Positions 46,786-56,534 of a stretch of 64,000 bases of DNA are shown one piece after another (the stretch's first letter is position 1; every line of letters begins with the position of its first letter). Source of the stretch: JACRDG01 sp963760985 (GTDB lineage Bacteria > Desulfobacterota > Desulfomonilia > Desulfomonilales > Desulfomonilaceae); the NCBI GenBank assembly GCA_963760985.1, contig CAVXFM010000012.1, positions 124,001 to 188,000 on the forward strand, written 5' to 3'. Position numbers and translations under genes: made by a program. The notes beneath the pieces are model-generated. The model had not been told where the DNA came from. It did not search any database and saw only the letters and a list, made by a program, of their open reading frames with translations.

Positions 46786-48900
46786 TCAGAAGATTACTTC
46801 GCGGCGGAACGTGCGGTACAGGTTCTCGACAAATCGTTGCAGGATGCTTCGGGGCACTTGTCTGACTACCAGTTTTCCCGTCAGCCCTAGAGGCAATCCT
46901 GCATCGTTGCGAAAATCCATCTTGCACAGATAATACGGCTCCAGGGGGGCATCCCTCGATTCCTGTGATTTTGCGTGTGTCGGGATGATCCCTCCGAAGC
47001 GACTGGAGAGGGGCGAGCCTTCCAGGTCTTCTGTCTTAAAGTTGCTGATTTCTCTCACCTTTAGCGACACGGTCTTCCCGCCATCCACGGGAAACCAGGC
47101 CTGCACCGTAGCACCGGGCTGAACTCTTGACGCGTCCTCTTCGGGCACCAGCCCTACTACCTCACAGTTTTTCTGGTTGGCCAATTCTCCGGCCACGATC
47201 CCTCGGCCTAGCTGCGCTCCCTTTTGCAGCGTCGGAAGAAGTGCCGTGATAACGCCAGCAAAAGGGGCTCTCCACTCGCAATGGGCTATATCCTCCAGGG
47301 TATGACGCACCGCGTCTTCGGCCTGGGATAGTTCAATGAGTTTGGTTTGAATTTTCTCACGATCTTTGTCACTGTTTTCTGCGATCTGGATTTCCTTTTT
47401 CTTGAGCCTCACATCGGTTTGTCTCTCTTTGAGGAGATAGGTCAGGGGAGTCGGGTCCAACCGCATGAGCAGATCTCCCTTGTTCACCCGGTCTCCCTGC
47501 CTCACCGGTACCTCTGCCACAGGAGCGTCCGCGGGAACGGTAATCTGGCGTATCTCGGACGAGCCCACGTAACAGGGGTAGAGCGAGTTGCTTGCCCAGG
47601 GCCGGGTCACAAGGAAGGCCACCACTCCGACCATGAGCAAGAGAATCGCAGTGCCTTTGGGTTTCCAGCGCATGTCCTGACTTCGTTTCAGAAGCCCCTT
47701 GATCGAACGCGACACCGGCCGCCCCACAAACACGAGGAACCACGTGGCGCCCAGCAGAAAGCCAATGGTCTTGTCAAATCGGTAATAGATGCGTCCGACG
47801 ATGGCATAGTACAACCAGACACGATAGGCAAGTGACAAGATGCCGTACGTGACAAAAATGGCCCGGTCTCGCGGTCCTGCCTGTGCAGGAACGACCGATT
47901 CGATGCCCAGGACTCGATTGAGAAACAGATACCGAATGTACCCGAAGGCTTTTGTCTGAAGGTTGGGAATTCCGAGAATGTCTGTGAGCACGAAATACCC
48001 GTCAAATTTCAGCAAAGGGTTCCCATTGAACAGCACGGAGGATACCAGGGACACGGCCATAAGATAGAACGCGAGAGAATTGACTATGCCCTGCCTGGTG
48101 AAAAACCATATATAAATGGCAATAACCGCAATGGACGCCTCTGACAACACCCCGGCAGCAGCGATGACGAGTCTTTGTCGGCGATCCGCCAGCTGCCAAG
48201 CTGCAGTGGTGTTACAGTACAGGCAAGGAAAGAAAATCAGGAATGCAAAACCCATTTCCGGTACGCGAAGCCCGAAACTCTTGGCTGTGTACACGTGAGA
48301 AAACTCGTGAACCAGCTTGACCCCCGCGATGGCTACCCAGAGAATGAGAAGGTTTTCCAGGTTGAAAAAGTAGAGATAGGGGGCCTTTAAACGGTGCAGG
48401 CCTTCAATGAGCAGGTAAATCGCAGGGGGCACCAACAGCAGGAGAATCAACGCGGTAACCCGGTTCACCAAAAGCCGCCACAGATGGACCGTTCGATCGA
48501 GAAAGCGGTCGGGGTTTAGCAAAGGCACGTAGCAATAGTAGAGTTTGGAGAGGGATCGTTTCTTGGCCTCTTGATCGTAAGATTTCTTGAGTGCCAGCTG
48601 TCCGGTTGACGTTCCGTATCCGGTTCCGAGGACTAACCCGGCCCGCGTGAATTGCTCGAGCAGTCGCGCGGCGTGATCCTCGGCAAGAAACCGTCCCCTC
48701 AGCTTCAACTTGTCCAGTGCCTTCTTGACGGAAAGTTTGCCGTCGAGAATGGTCAGAAAATCGTATTCGTAAGGAGAGATGCGGAAAAACTTGTTCGCTA
48801 CGGGGTCTTCAAGGACGATGGACCCTCCGCCCATTTTGGGATCATAGAAATGGGTGACAATGTCCGGCCTGAATCGAGGGTTGATTTCTCTCATACTCAT
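46786..48900 (-). CDS. PqqD-like / M50 site-2 protease / HlyD fusion
   Basis: Multi-domain membrane protein of about 704 residues. N-terminal PqqD-like winged helix (ISPYEYDFLTILDGKLSVKK) at ~35-95. Several membrane helices hold an M50 metalloprotease core: zinc motif HEFSH in KLVHEFSHVYTAKSFG, and NPLLKFDGY as the second metal-binding site. Two more helices lead to a periplasmic HlyD-like part: VPADAPVAEVPVRQGDRVNKG, a helical hairpin, and CEWRAPFAGVITALLP. Start is uncertain (ATG 48900, or TTG 48957; the best AGGAGG is too far from the ATG). It is the first gene of the giant-exoprotein locus, 152 bases before the GAF-HlyD adaptor. Similar fusions are annotated as site-2 protease/HlyD proteins; none, to my knowledge, has a proven substrate. 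No HlyB-type ATPase is present. Confidence 0.87.
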   Translation of the reverse strand: MSMREINPRFRPDIVTHFYDPKMGGGSIVLEDPVANKFFRISPYEYDFLTILDGKLSVKKALDKLKLRGRFLAEDHAARLLEQFTRAGLVLGTGYGTSTGQLALKKSYDQEAKKRSLSKLYYCYVPLLNPDRFLDRTVHLWRLLVNRVTALILLLLVPPAIYLLIEGLHRLKAPYLYFFNLENLLILWVAIAGVKLVHEFSHVYTAKSFGLRVPEMGFAFLIFFPCLYCNTTAAWQLADRRQRLVIAAAGVLSEASIAVIAIYIWFFTRQGIVNSLAFYLMAVSLVSSVLFNGNPLLKFDGYFVLTDILGIPNLQTKAFGYIRYLFLNRVLGIESVVPAQAGPRDRAIFVTYGILSLAYRVWLYYAIVGRIYYRFDKTIGFLLGATWFLVFVGRPVSRSIKGLLKRSQDMRWKPKGTAILLLMVGVVAFLVTRPWASNSLYPCYVGSSEIRQITVPADAPVAEVPVRQGDRVNKGDLLMRLDPTPLTYLLKERQTDVRLKKKEIQIAENSDKDREKIQTKLIELSQAEDAVRHTLEDIAHCEWRAPFAGVITALLPTLQKGAQLGRGIVAGELANQKNCEVVGLVPEEDASRVQPGATVQAWFPVDGGKTVSLKVREISNFKTEDLEGSPLSSRFGGIIPTHAKSQESRDAPLEPYYLCKMDFRNDAGLPLGLTGKLVVRQVPRSILQRFVENLYRTFRREVIF

Positions 48901-49391
48901 AGATCGATAATGTGAGACTGATTTCGCAAGGTATACGGACCTCCTCGATTCCTGCAACAGAAGGCCAAAGAGTCACTGTTCCTGGCAAGCGCCAAAGGGC
49001 CGGGCTCATCTTCACGGCAGACACCACTCATCAGGCCAGTTTCGCATTTATGCTCTCAGCATGCGGGTGAAAGCGATGGTATCAGATTTGTTGGGCCCCT
49101 TCAAGGACCTTGCTGATCTACAATCCACGACCGGATTTTCTGACCGATGGGTTGATGTCTCCTGGGACCGGAAGAATCCCCTTCGTGAAGTCCTCCACTT
49201 GTCTGAAGAAGGCTTCGTCGCAGAGTTCAGTTTCAAGGCCAGGATCATGATGTGCCGGCATGCGGCGTTTCATCGAGGTAGGACGGCCGGTGAACGGGTA
49301 CCATCAATTTCCTCTGACCGAAAACTCTTCCTGTTTTTCAGGGATTATGGTATGGGCGGGCGTAGATTGGTTGTGAAAGGGTACCTGAGCC
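48901..49391. other. Intergenic region, divergent promoters
   Basis: About 490 bases between the divergent export locus and the K+ channel gene. A plus-strand frame from 49061 overlaps the channel in another frame and was not called. AGGAGG at about 48938-48946 (minus) is too far from ATG 48900 to be its ribosome site. Confidence 0.35.
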
Positions 49392-50102
49392 GTGAGCATT
49401 CGTCACCGAATCCTGCAAGAAAGATCAGCCTTGGTGCTCGTGTTGTTCCTCGCGCTTCTGCTGCTCGACCCACTGATACCCGACGTTCTCACCAATTTCT
49501 CGTTCGCGGCAATCGGTGTAGCCGCTGCCTGGCTTCTCAGCGAGAAGAAAAGTCTTTCCCGAAAAGTGATCGTTCTGTCCTCATCCGTGGTAGTGCTTGC
49601 CATAGCCTTGGGGAAACTGCTTCCCGAAGCCATGGTCGGACCCGCTCGCGTGCGAATCGGCCTGACGCTCCTGACCTTCACTCTTATCCTCTACGGTTCC
49701 TGCGGAGGTTTGATGCTCGCGGCGATGCTCAAGGCGCGGGAGGTCACCCATCAGCTAATCATTTCGGCAGTAAGCCTTTACATAATCCTGGGGATGTTTT
49801 ACGCTCATATTTACACCATACTCGACTGGTTCCATCCGGGATCGTTCGCCTTGCAGCTTCTCGAGCGAGAATCGGCATCGCATTTCGTGTATTTTAGTTT
49901 CGTCACGCTCGCTACCCTGGGATATGGCGACATCACACCAAAAACAGAGTTCGCCCAGAGGTTAGCCATCACTGAAGCAATCATGGGACAATTCTACGGA
50001 TCGCTTGTGGTAGCTTATCTCTTGAGTGTGTACATCGGCCACCGGGTTGGGGCTCGCGACTCCGGATTAAACCGGAACACACATTCAGGCAAACCGGCTT
50101 AG
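49392..50102 (+). CDS. Potassium channel-like membrane protein
   Basis: Protein of 236 residues with about six membrane segments and a pore. The selectivity filter is TLATLGYGDITP (~residues 177-188), the canonical TxGYGD filter, between helices near 130-150 and 200-225. The start is a GTG at 49392 (MSIRHRILQER). No cytoplasmic RCK/TrkA-N domain is fused, so gating may depend on voltage-like helices or partners. It lies 38 bases before a CPA1 antiporter on the same strand, so both are probably co-transcribed for ion homeostasis. Confidence 0.88.
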   Translation: MSIRHRILQERSALVLVLFLALLLLDPLIPDVLTNFSFAAIGVAAAWLLSEKKSLSRKVIVLSSSVVVLAIALGKLLPEAMVGPARVRIGLTLLTFTLILYGSCGGLMLAAMLKAREVTHQLIISAVSLYIILGMFYAHIYTILDWFHPGSFALQLLERESASHFVYFSFVTLATLGYGDITPKTEFAQRLAITEAIMGQFYGSLVVAYLLSVYIGHRVGARDSGLNRNTHSGKPA

Positions 50103-50140
50103 ACCTGTGACACGAGACCGGGGGCAAACGGGAATACCGC

Positions 50141-51358
50141 ATGAGTGATTATCCGGTCATCATTTTTGCCGCTTTGTTGATCTTTCTCTATGGACTCGTT
50201 TCCCGTGTGGCCGAGAAGTCCCCGATTACTGCGCCAATGGTTTTCGCGGGCATTGGAATTTTGGCCGGCCCCACAGGGCTGAATCTGTTGCAAGTCACGC
50301 CCGGGGCTACGGTCGTAAAGTTAATTGCGGAAATCACCCTGGTGATGATCTTGTTCGTGGACGCGTCAACGGTGAATCTGAGAACCCTGAGGATGCAGCG
50401 CGACATACCGATCCGGTTGCTGGCCATAGGACTTCCCTTGACGATGGTGCTGGGTTTTGTTGCCGCAGTCGTGATGGTCAACCCTCAGAACCTGTGGCTT
50501 GCCGCTCTCGTAGCTCTTATCCTTTCTCCGACCGATGCTGCCCTCGGCCAGGCGGTGGTGAGCAGCGAACGGCTCCCGGAAAGAATGCGGCAGGCTATCA
50601 ACGTGGAGAGCGGGCTCAATGACGGCATCGCATTAGCGCCGATCCTGATGTGCCTCGCTGCCCTTTCTGGAGGAGAACGCTCAGGGCATGACTCCGGTTC
50701 ATGGCTTCTCTTTGTGGTAAAGCAGCTCTCGTTCGGCCCGATCGCAGGGGTCCTCGTGGGCTGGTGCGGAGGAAGGTTAGTAGAGGCTGCATCGCAACGA
50801 GGCTGGATGCAGCCGACGTTCCAGCGCCTGGTAGCTGGGTCTCTCGCGGTGCTCGTGTACGCTGCTGCCGAACAGTTTCACGGAAACGGTTTCATCGCGG
50901 CCTATTGTGCAGGCCTGTTTCTCGGCACTCAGACACGCCAAGTGCGTGAGCGCATCCATGAGTTCGGTGAGGCTGAAGGTCAGCAGATGTCTCTCTTTGT
51001 GTTCCTGCTTTTTGGTCTTGCCATGGTTCCCGCGACGGTTGTGTACTGGGACATCCAGGCTTTATGCTATGCCGTTTTGAGCCTCACCGTTATCCGTATG
51101 ATTCCCGTGGCGTTAAGCCTTAGCGGGGCAGACCTTGAGAAACAGGCCATTTGGATGATCGCGTGGTTTGGCCCGCGCGGCATTGCGTCCGTCTTGTATG
51201 CGCTCATGGCCATAGGCCAAATGGGGATCACCGGGTACGAAAGAGAATTCGCGGTGATCACCCTGACCGTACTACTGAGTATCTTCCTGCACGGAGTATC
51301 GGCCGTTCCTCTTACCCTCTTTTACTCTCGCTCCCGTTTAAGCCGGACTCAAAGCTAA
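50141..51358 (+). CDS. CPA1-family cation/proton antiporter
   Basis: Inner-membrane Na+(K+)/H+ antiporter of the NhaP/CPA1 type, 405 residues, about 12 membrane helices. Diagnostic features are ALILSPTDAALGQAVVSS (SPTDA in helix 5) and NVESGLNDGIALAP (ESGLNDG), the ion-binding motifs of the family, plus AWFGPRGIASVLYAL late in the protein. The C-terminal regulatory tail is absent. Start ATG 50141 with a weak GGGA site. It follows the K+ channel gene and its stop overlaps the stop of the convergent RND pump gene by four bases. Confidence 0.93.
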   Translation: MSDYPVIIFAALLIFLYGLVSRVAEKSPITAPMVFAGIGILAGPTGLNLLQVTPGATVVKLIAEITLVMILFVDASTVNLRTLRMQRDIPIRLLAIGLPLTMVLGFVAAVVMVNPQNLWLAALVALILSPTDAALGQAVVSSERLPERMRQAINVESGLNDGIALAPILMCLAALSGGERSGHDSGSWLLFVVKQLSFGPIAGVLVGWCGGRLVEAASQRGWMQPTFQRLVAGSLAVLVYAAAEQFHGNGFIAAYCAGLFLGTQTRQVRERIHEFGEAEGQQMSLFVFLLFGLAMVPATVVYWDIQALCYAVLSLTVIRMIPVALSLSGADLEKQAIWMIAWFGPRGIASVLYALMAIGQMGITGYEREFAVITLTVLLSIFLHGVSAVPLTLFYSRSRLSRTQS

Positions 51359-54300
51359 ACCGAAGGGGGCTTATCCTGCTCACGGCTTTTGGTCCAGCGT
51401 TTCTGCATGAGCACATAGAGAGCAGGCGTGAAAAAGACTCCCAAGACCGTTACCCCGATCATCCCCGCAAATACCGCAGTCCCCACCGACTGACGACTGA
51501 CCGCACCGGCTCCCGATGCGGTCACCAGGGGCAAGACGCCCAAGATGAACGCGAGAGACGTCATAAGAATGGGCCGGAAACGAAGTCTCGAAGACTCGAT
51601 AGTGGCTTCGAGCACCGGTTGTCCCTTGGCACGAGCCTCCCGGGCAAACTCCACGATAAGAATGGCGTTTTTCGCAGATAACCCCACAAGGAGCACCAGT
51701 CCCACCTGGGTGTATACGTTGTTGTCCATTCCGCCTATAAGGAGACCGGCCGCGGCTCCCAAGACCGCGAGAGGCACTATGAGCACCACGGAAATGGGAT
51801 CCGCCCAGCTCTCGTACAACCCCGCAAGGATGAGAATGACCACGAGAATCGCCGCAACAAATGTAATGACCGCTTTGCCGGCTGCCTTTTTCTCCTGAAA
51901 GGCCATATTCGTCCACTCGAAGGCCATGCGAGGAGGCAGGATCTTTTCCGCAAGCGTTTCCATTGTGTGGAGCGCCTGGCCGGAACTGTACCCAGGGGCG
52001 TTTTGACCGAGAACCTTCGCGGTGGGAAAAAGGTTGTATCTGTCCACACGCATCGGCCCTACTTCGTATCGAGCGTTTACGAGAGTGCCCAAGGGAATCA
52101 TTTTGCCATCTTTATTTCTCACAAACAGTCGCGATATATCCTCTGGATGGCGGCGGAACATGCTTTCGCCCTGGACTCTCACCTGCCAGGTCCTGCTGAA
52201 TTTGTTGAAATCATTTACGTATGCAGATCCGAGAAAGGTTTGCAGCGTGTCGAACACGCTCTGGAGGGGAATCTTGAGCGCTAAGACTTTTGTACGGTCA
52301 ATATCGATGTATACGTTCGGGTACGTAGCGCGGAAAGTAGCCATAACGGCTTTGAGGTCCGGCTGCTGATTCGCTGCTACTGCCAATTCCGTGCCGGTTT
52401 GTTCCAGGGACTGGAACCCGAGATCCCCTTTGTCAAGCAGTTGCATTTCGAACCCTCCGCCCGTGCCCAATCCGATGACAGGCGGCAAGGTATAGGTGAA
52501 GACAGTGCCATCATATATTTTCTGGAACTTAGCTGAAAGCTCCTTCATGATCACTTCCCTGCTCCGACCTTTTGCGAGGCGCTCTTCCCATGGTTTCAGC
52601 GGCACAAATATCGTGGCCAGGTTAGATCGTGCGGCATCGATCATCGAATAGCCCACCAGTGCGCCCCAGGAGAGTACCCCATCGGTTTCGTCAATGAATT
52701 TGCCCGCCTGTTTCACGGTATCATTTGTGCGGTCCAAGGTGGCGCCATCCGGCATCTGCACATTGACCAGCACCAGGCCGTCATCTTCCAGGGGAAGGAA
52801 GCCGGTGGGAACTCGATTGTACAACACGCCTGTGAGCACAACGAGTCCCACAAACAAAATCATCATGATAGCGATCCGTCGCACAGCCAAGGACACAATC
52901 CGCGCATACCAGTCTGTGGTTTGGTTGAACGCGTTGTTAAAGAGCCTGAAAAATACATTCTGGGACCCATGGCCACCGGGTCGCAAAATCAGGGCACAGA
53001 GCGCAGGACTTAAGGTGAGCGCATTGATCGCACTGAAAAGCATGGTAATGGCAATGGTGAGAGAGAACTGCCTGAACAGCTCGCCGGTAATGCCGCCAAG
53101 AAACGCGGGGGGCACAAATACGGCCATAAGGACCAAGGTAATACCGATAATTGCGCCGCTTACCTCTTCCATTGATTTGATGGCTGCTTCTTTTGGGCCC
53201 AGGCCGAACTCCGCCATGTTGCGCTCGACGTTCTCCACCACCACAATAGCATCGTCCACGACCAATCCGATAGCCAAGACAAGCCCGAAGAGCGTCACCA
53301 TATTTATGGAAAACCCCAGCAAGGACATGACGGCAAACGTTCCTATCAAAGAAACGGGGATGGTAATCATGGGAATCAGGGTCGTTCGCCAGTTCTGAAG
53401 AAAGATGAAAACCACGATCACCACAAGCACGAAGGCCTCGAACAGCGTTTTAATGACCTCATGAATCGAGGCGTTCACAAAATCGGAGATTTTGTAGAGT
53501 GCTCGGTACTCGACTCCCTGGGGAAAATTCTTCTTCAGCTCCTCAAGGGTCTTGAGCAACTGGTTGGTTACCTCTATGGCATTGGAACCGGGAGACTGAT
53601 AGATCACCAGGGTGGCTGCAGGTTGGCCGTTGAAAAGCGACAAGAAGTCGTACCCTTTACCGCCCAAATCTACTTTTCCCACATCCTTGACCCGAATTGC
53701 CCGTGTGCCTTCCCCGGTCTTGATAATCACGTCCTCGAACTGCTCTACATTCGCAAGCCGGCCCAAGGTATTTACACTGAGTTGGTAGACCTGATCTTTC
53801 GGAACCGGAGGTTGGCCGAGTTGTCCTGAGGCCACCTGCACGTTCTGTCCGCGAAGAGCGTTCACCACATCGTCAACCGCGAGATCTCTCGCCTTCAGCT
53901 TGTCCGCGTCGAGCCACACCCTCATGGAGTAATCCTTGTTGGGATACAGCACGATGTTGCCGACTCCGGGTACACGGCTCAACGTATCCTTCATATTTAT
54001 GGTGACGTAGTTCGTCAGGAACAGGTCGTCATACCGATTGTCTGGAGAGAACACGCTCATCACGAGAACGAGGGCGCTGGAAACCTTTTTCGTGTTCACC
54101 CCTTGTCGTTGGACGTCTTCGGGCAACTGGGCCAGTGCTGCAGAGACACGGTTTTGCGTGAGCACCGTGTCCATGTCGATGTTCGTTCCCAGCTCGAAGG
54201 TCACATTGAGCGTATAAGACCCGTCAGCAGCACTCTGGCTCGACATGTAGAGCATGTTTTCCACGCCGTTCACTTGCTGCTCAATGGGGGCCGCGACGGT

Positions 54301-54480
54301 TTCTGCGATCACGCGCGGGTCAGCGCCCGGATAGGAGGCCGTTACTTGCACCACTGGTGGGACAATCTCCGGATACTGGGAGATGGGAAGCCCAAGAATC
54401 GAAACCGCACCTGCAAAGACAATGAGGATGGATACGACTGACGCAAGAATGGGCCTTTCAATGAAAAACCGACTCAGCAT
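51355..54480 (-). CDS. RND multidrug efflux pump (HAE-1, AcrB-like)
   Basis: Inner-membrane proton-driven efflux pump of 1041 residues, full family length. It begins MLSRFFIERPILASVVSILIVFAG, has twelve membrane helices in two halves, and porter loops with SYPGADPRVIAETVAAPIEQQVNGVENMLYMSS. The proton-relay pair sits in helix 4 (GLVLAIGLVVDDAIVVVENVER) and the conserved helix-10/11 region reads QVGLVLLVGLSAKNAILIVEFAREA. It starts 12 bases after the adaptor stop. Substrate cannot be told from sequence; HAE-1 members export hydrophobic antibiotics, dyes, bile salts and solvents. The gene is intact despite several GTAC sites. Confidence 0.96.
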   Translation of the reverse strand: MLSRFFIERPILASVVSILIVFAGAVSILGLPISQYPEIVPPVVQVTASYPGADPRVIAETVAAPIEQQVNGVENMLYMSSQSAADGSYTLNVTFELGTNIDMDTVLTQNRVSAALAQLPEDVQRQGVNTKKVSSALVLVMSVFSPDNRYDDLFLTNYVTINMKDTLSRVPGVGNIVLYPNKDYSMRVWLDADKLKARDLAVDDVVNALRGQNVQVASGQLGQPPVPKDQVYQLSVNTLGRLANVEQFEDVIIKTGEGTRAIRVKDVGKVDLGGKGYDFLSLFNGQPAATLVIYQSPGSNAIEVTNQLLKTLEELKKNFPQGVEYRALYKISDFVNASIHEVIKTLFEAFVLVVIVVFIFLQNWRTTLIPMITIPVSLIGTFAVMSLLGFSINMVTLFGLVLAIGLVVDDAIVVVENVERNMAEFGLGPKEAAIKSMEEVSGAIIGITLVLMAVFVPPAFLGGITGELFRQFSLTIAITMLFSAINALTLSPALCALILRPGGHGSQNVFFRLFNNAFNQTTDWYARIVSLAVRRIAIMMILFVGLVVLTGVLYNRVPTGFLPLEDDGLVLVNVQMPDGATLDRTNDTVKQAGKFIDETDGVLSWGALVGYSMIDAARSNLATIFVPLKPWEERLAKGRSREVIMKELSAKFQKIYDGTVFTYTLPPVIGLGTGGGFEMQLLDKGDLGFQSLEQTGTELAVAANQQPDLKAVMATFRATYPNVYIDIDRTKVLALKIPLQSVFDTLQTFLGSAYVNDFNKFSRTWQVRVQGESMFRRHPEDISRLFVRNKDGKMIPLGTLVNARYEVGPMRVDRYNLFPTAKVLGQNAPGYSSGQALHTMETLAEKILPPRMAFEWTNMAFQEKKAAGKAVITFVAAILVVILILAGLYESWADPISVVLIVPLAVLGAAAGLLIGGMDNNVYTQVGLVLLVGLSAKNAILIVEFAREARAKGQPVLEATIESSRLRFRPILMTSLAFILGVLPLVTASGAGAVSRQSVGTAVFAGMIGVTVLGVFFTPALYVLMQKRWTKSREQDKPPSV

Positions 54481-54492
54481 GGTGAACCCCCG

Positions 54493-55673
54493 CTACTTTC
54501 CGGAAGATGGAGCCGCCTTTTCGGAGGCCTGAGTCGACGAGATGGCTGATTCTTTGGGAGTGACTTTCGCACCGGGTCTCGCGCGCTGGATGCCGTTCAC
54601 CACCACCCATTCGTCTTTGCCAAGCCCCTCCTGGATGACCCGGAGGGTCCCCTCAAGAGGCCCGGTCTTTACGAGTCGCTGCTCTACTATGTGATCCTTG
54701 TTTACAAGCAGGACGTACCTTCCGGCTTGGCTGATGCCAACCGCAAGCTCAGGCACGAGAAAGGCTTCCTTCTGCTCAATGGGAACTCGCACACGGCCGA
54801 AAAGACCTGGAACGAGGAGCCCCTTGTCGTTCACGAAGACTGCACGAACCCGCAGAGTGCCAGTTTTTGAATCTACACGGGATTCTGCGAAATCGATTTT
54901 TCCTTCGTGGGGATATCCGGTCTCATCTGCCAGCTGAAGATACGCGAGTGGTTTCTCCCTATCCGAGGCCAATTCGCCTTCGATTCTCGGCCATTTGCGA
55001 AGGAGCATGAGCAAGTCCCGCTCGCTCACGTCAAAATAGACGTACACCGAGCTGTCGTTGACAATCTCGGTCAGAAGAGTCTTGTCCCGTGCTCCCACGA
55101 GGTTTCCTATATCCACGTAATTGCGGCTGACACGGCCGTCGGTAGGAGCGGTCAGCCGTGTATACGCGAGATCGAGCTTCGCCTTTGCCAGATCTGCCAT
55201 CGAGATCCCTACCTGGGCAGCGGCCACCAATTCCTCTGCTTTCTGCACATCGGTACTGCAGTTGACTGATTGAGCCTGTACCTGAGCAGATTCTTCGCCC
55301 GGTTGAGATTGGCCTGCTTGAGGTGCTCATCGGCCTGTTTGCCTTTCAGAGCTGCCTCGCGCTGATCTACTTGAGCCTGGTACGGCCTGGGATCTATAAC
55401 AAAAAGGAGATCCCCTTTCTTTACCTGGGCACCCGGCGTGAAATGGATGCTCTCCAACCATCCTTCGACCCTGGCCCTGATCTCCACGAATTCCAACGCT
55501 GAGGTAGTTCCCGTGAATTCAAGGTATTGAGTCACTTCTTTCTTTAAAGGATAGCTGACGATAACCTCTGCGGGAGGAGGCACGACCACTTTGGCCTTTT
55601 CGCCGCAGCCGACTATGGTCAGGGAAACCAGGGCGAGGAAGAGCAGCACTCCCGATAATCTCATGGCGGTCAT
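54493..55673 (-). CDS. RND periplasmic adaptor lipoprotein (AcrA-like), frame-disrupted
   Basis: Membrane fusion protein of the AcrA family, about 393 residues after frame repair. It starts at ATG 55673 behind AGGAG and carries a lipobox LTIVGC, so it is lipid-anchored. First lipoyl half is RVEGWLESIHFTPGAQVKKGD; then a helical hairpin; second half LTAPTDGRVSRNYVDIGNLV; then beta-barrel domain. Two frame breaks occur 25 bases apart in the hairpin, both at GTAC: 55278-55281 (LLRY then GSISQLQY) and 55253-55256 (then DVQKAEELVAAAQ). One extra base each, immediately after GTAC, restores the frame. It forms an operon with the downstream pump; no outer-membrane factor is in the window. Confidence 0.9.
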
Positions 55674-56534
55674 GGTCCGGACTCCTGATTTGTGGTGGTA
55701 TAAACAATTCACTGTAGGGCTGATCGGCCCTTGGAGTCAACGAAAAACCCTGAAATTCTCAGTGCACAGCCTTGCCGCGTCCACGAGTGTACCCATGAAC
55801 AGCTGAGCCCCCTGGCCGGCAGCATGGACCGGCCACATGGGCAAGACAAGCGGCACAGTGACGCGGACGATGGAGGAAAGTGCCGGACACAAGAGGCGTT
55901 CCGGCTTAGGAGTGTGGGTATTCCTATTCAACTCTACGACAGGAGGAATTGGTACACATCCCCGATTTTGCCGGCAAGTTGACTGATGATATCGCCAGGT
56001 TGAAACAGGAAACGAGTCGTCTCAATAGCAGCACAACCACGTATTCCTGCAATCCCTATCCGATTGGTGCATCGCGCGCGACCATCAAAAAGACGTAACG
56101 AGAGACCCTGCACTCCGTCGGGAAATGTGAAGCATTCTCGGATAGCACACAGAAATAGGGCTATGGTTTTCTGGAGCAGCTATGGTATGCATGAGAGAGA
56201 AAAGTATTCCCCGGACATGCGGTGTGGCGAGTTTGAAAAAGGGGCTGAAAAGGGAACCGTGGCTGAGCCCTTGCTTTGAAGATCTCAGGTTTCCGGGGAG
56301 TTTCGAGGGAGTGACTGCAATGTACGTGGACCGGGGGCGCCGTTCTTCCGCGGTAGGTTTTGAGGGCCCGGTGAACGGCGGTAGATTCCACGAGAAATTC
56401 TGCCCGCAGTGGCCCCTGCGCCTTCAGCGCATGCCTTGCACCCCGCTTCTACAGCGAGAGAACCAAATAATTCAGCCAACTCCTGATGCGTCGAATCCGA
56501 TTGAACGCAAATTGTTCGGAAAAGGGGAGACACC
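55674..56534. other. Intergenic region without recognised features
   Basis: About 860 bases between the divergent adaptor gene and the arylsulfatase. Short frames only; none has family motifs. Likely to contain both promoters, but no -35/-10 or sigma-54 site could be assigned reliably. Confidence 0.4.

Noticed and set aside
45178..48900. A standard type I secretion operon (HlyB-HlyD-TolC)
   Set aside because: There is no ABC exporter or outer-membrane channel gene in the locus; both HlyD-like proteins are fused to other domains.
49061..49897. A 278-codon plus-strand frame overlapping the K+ channel
   Set aside because: More than half overlaps the clearly real channel gene in another frame and is Arg/Ser-rich there.
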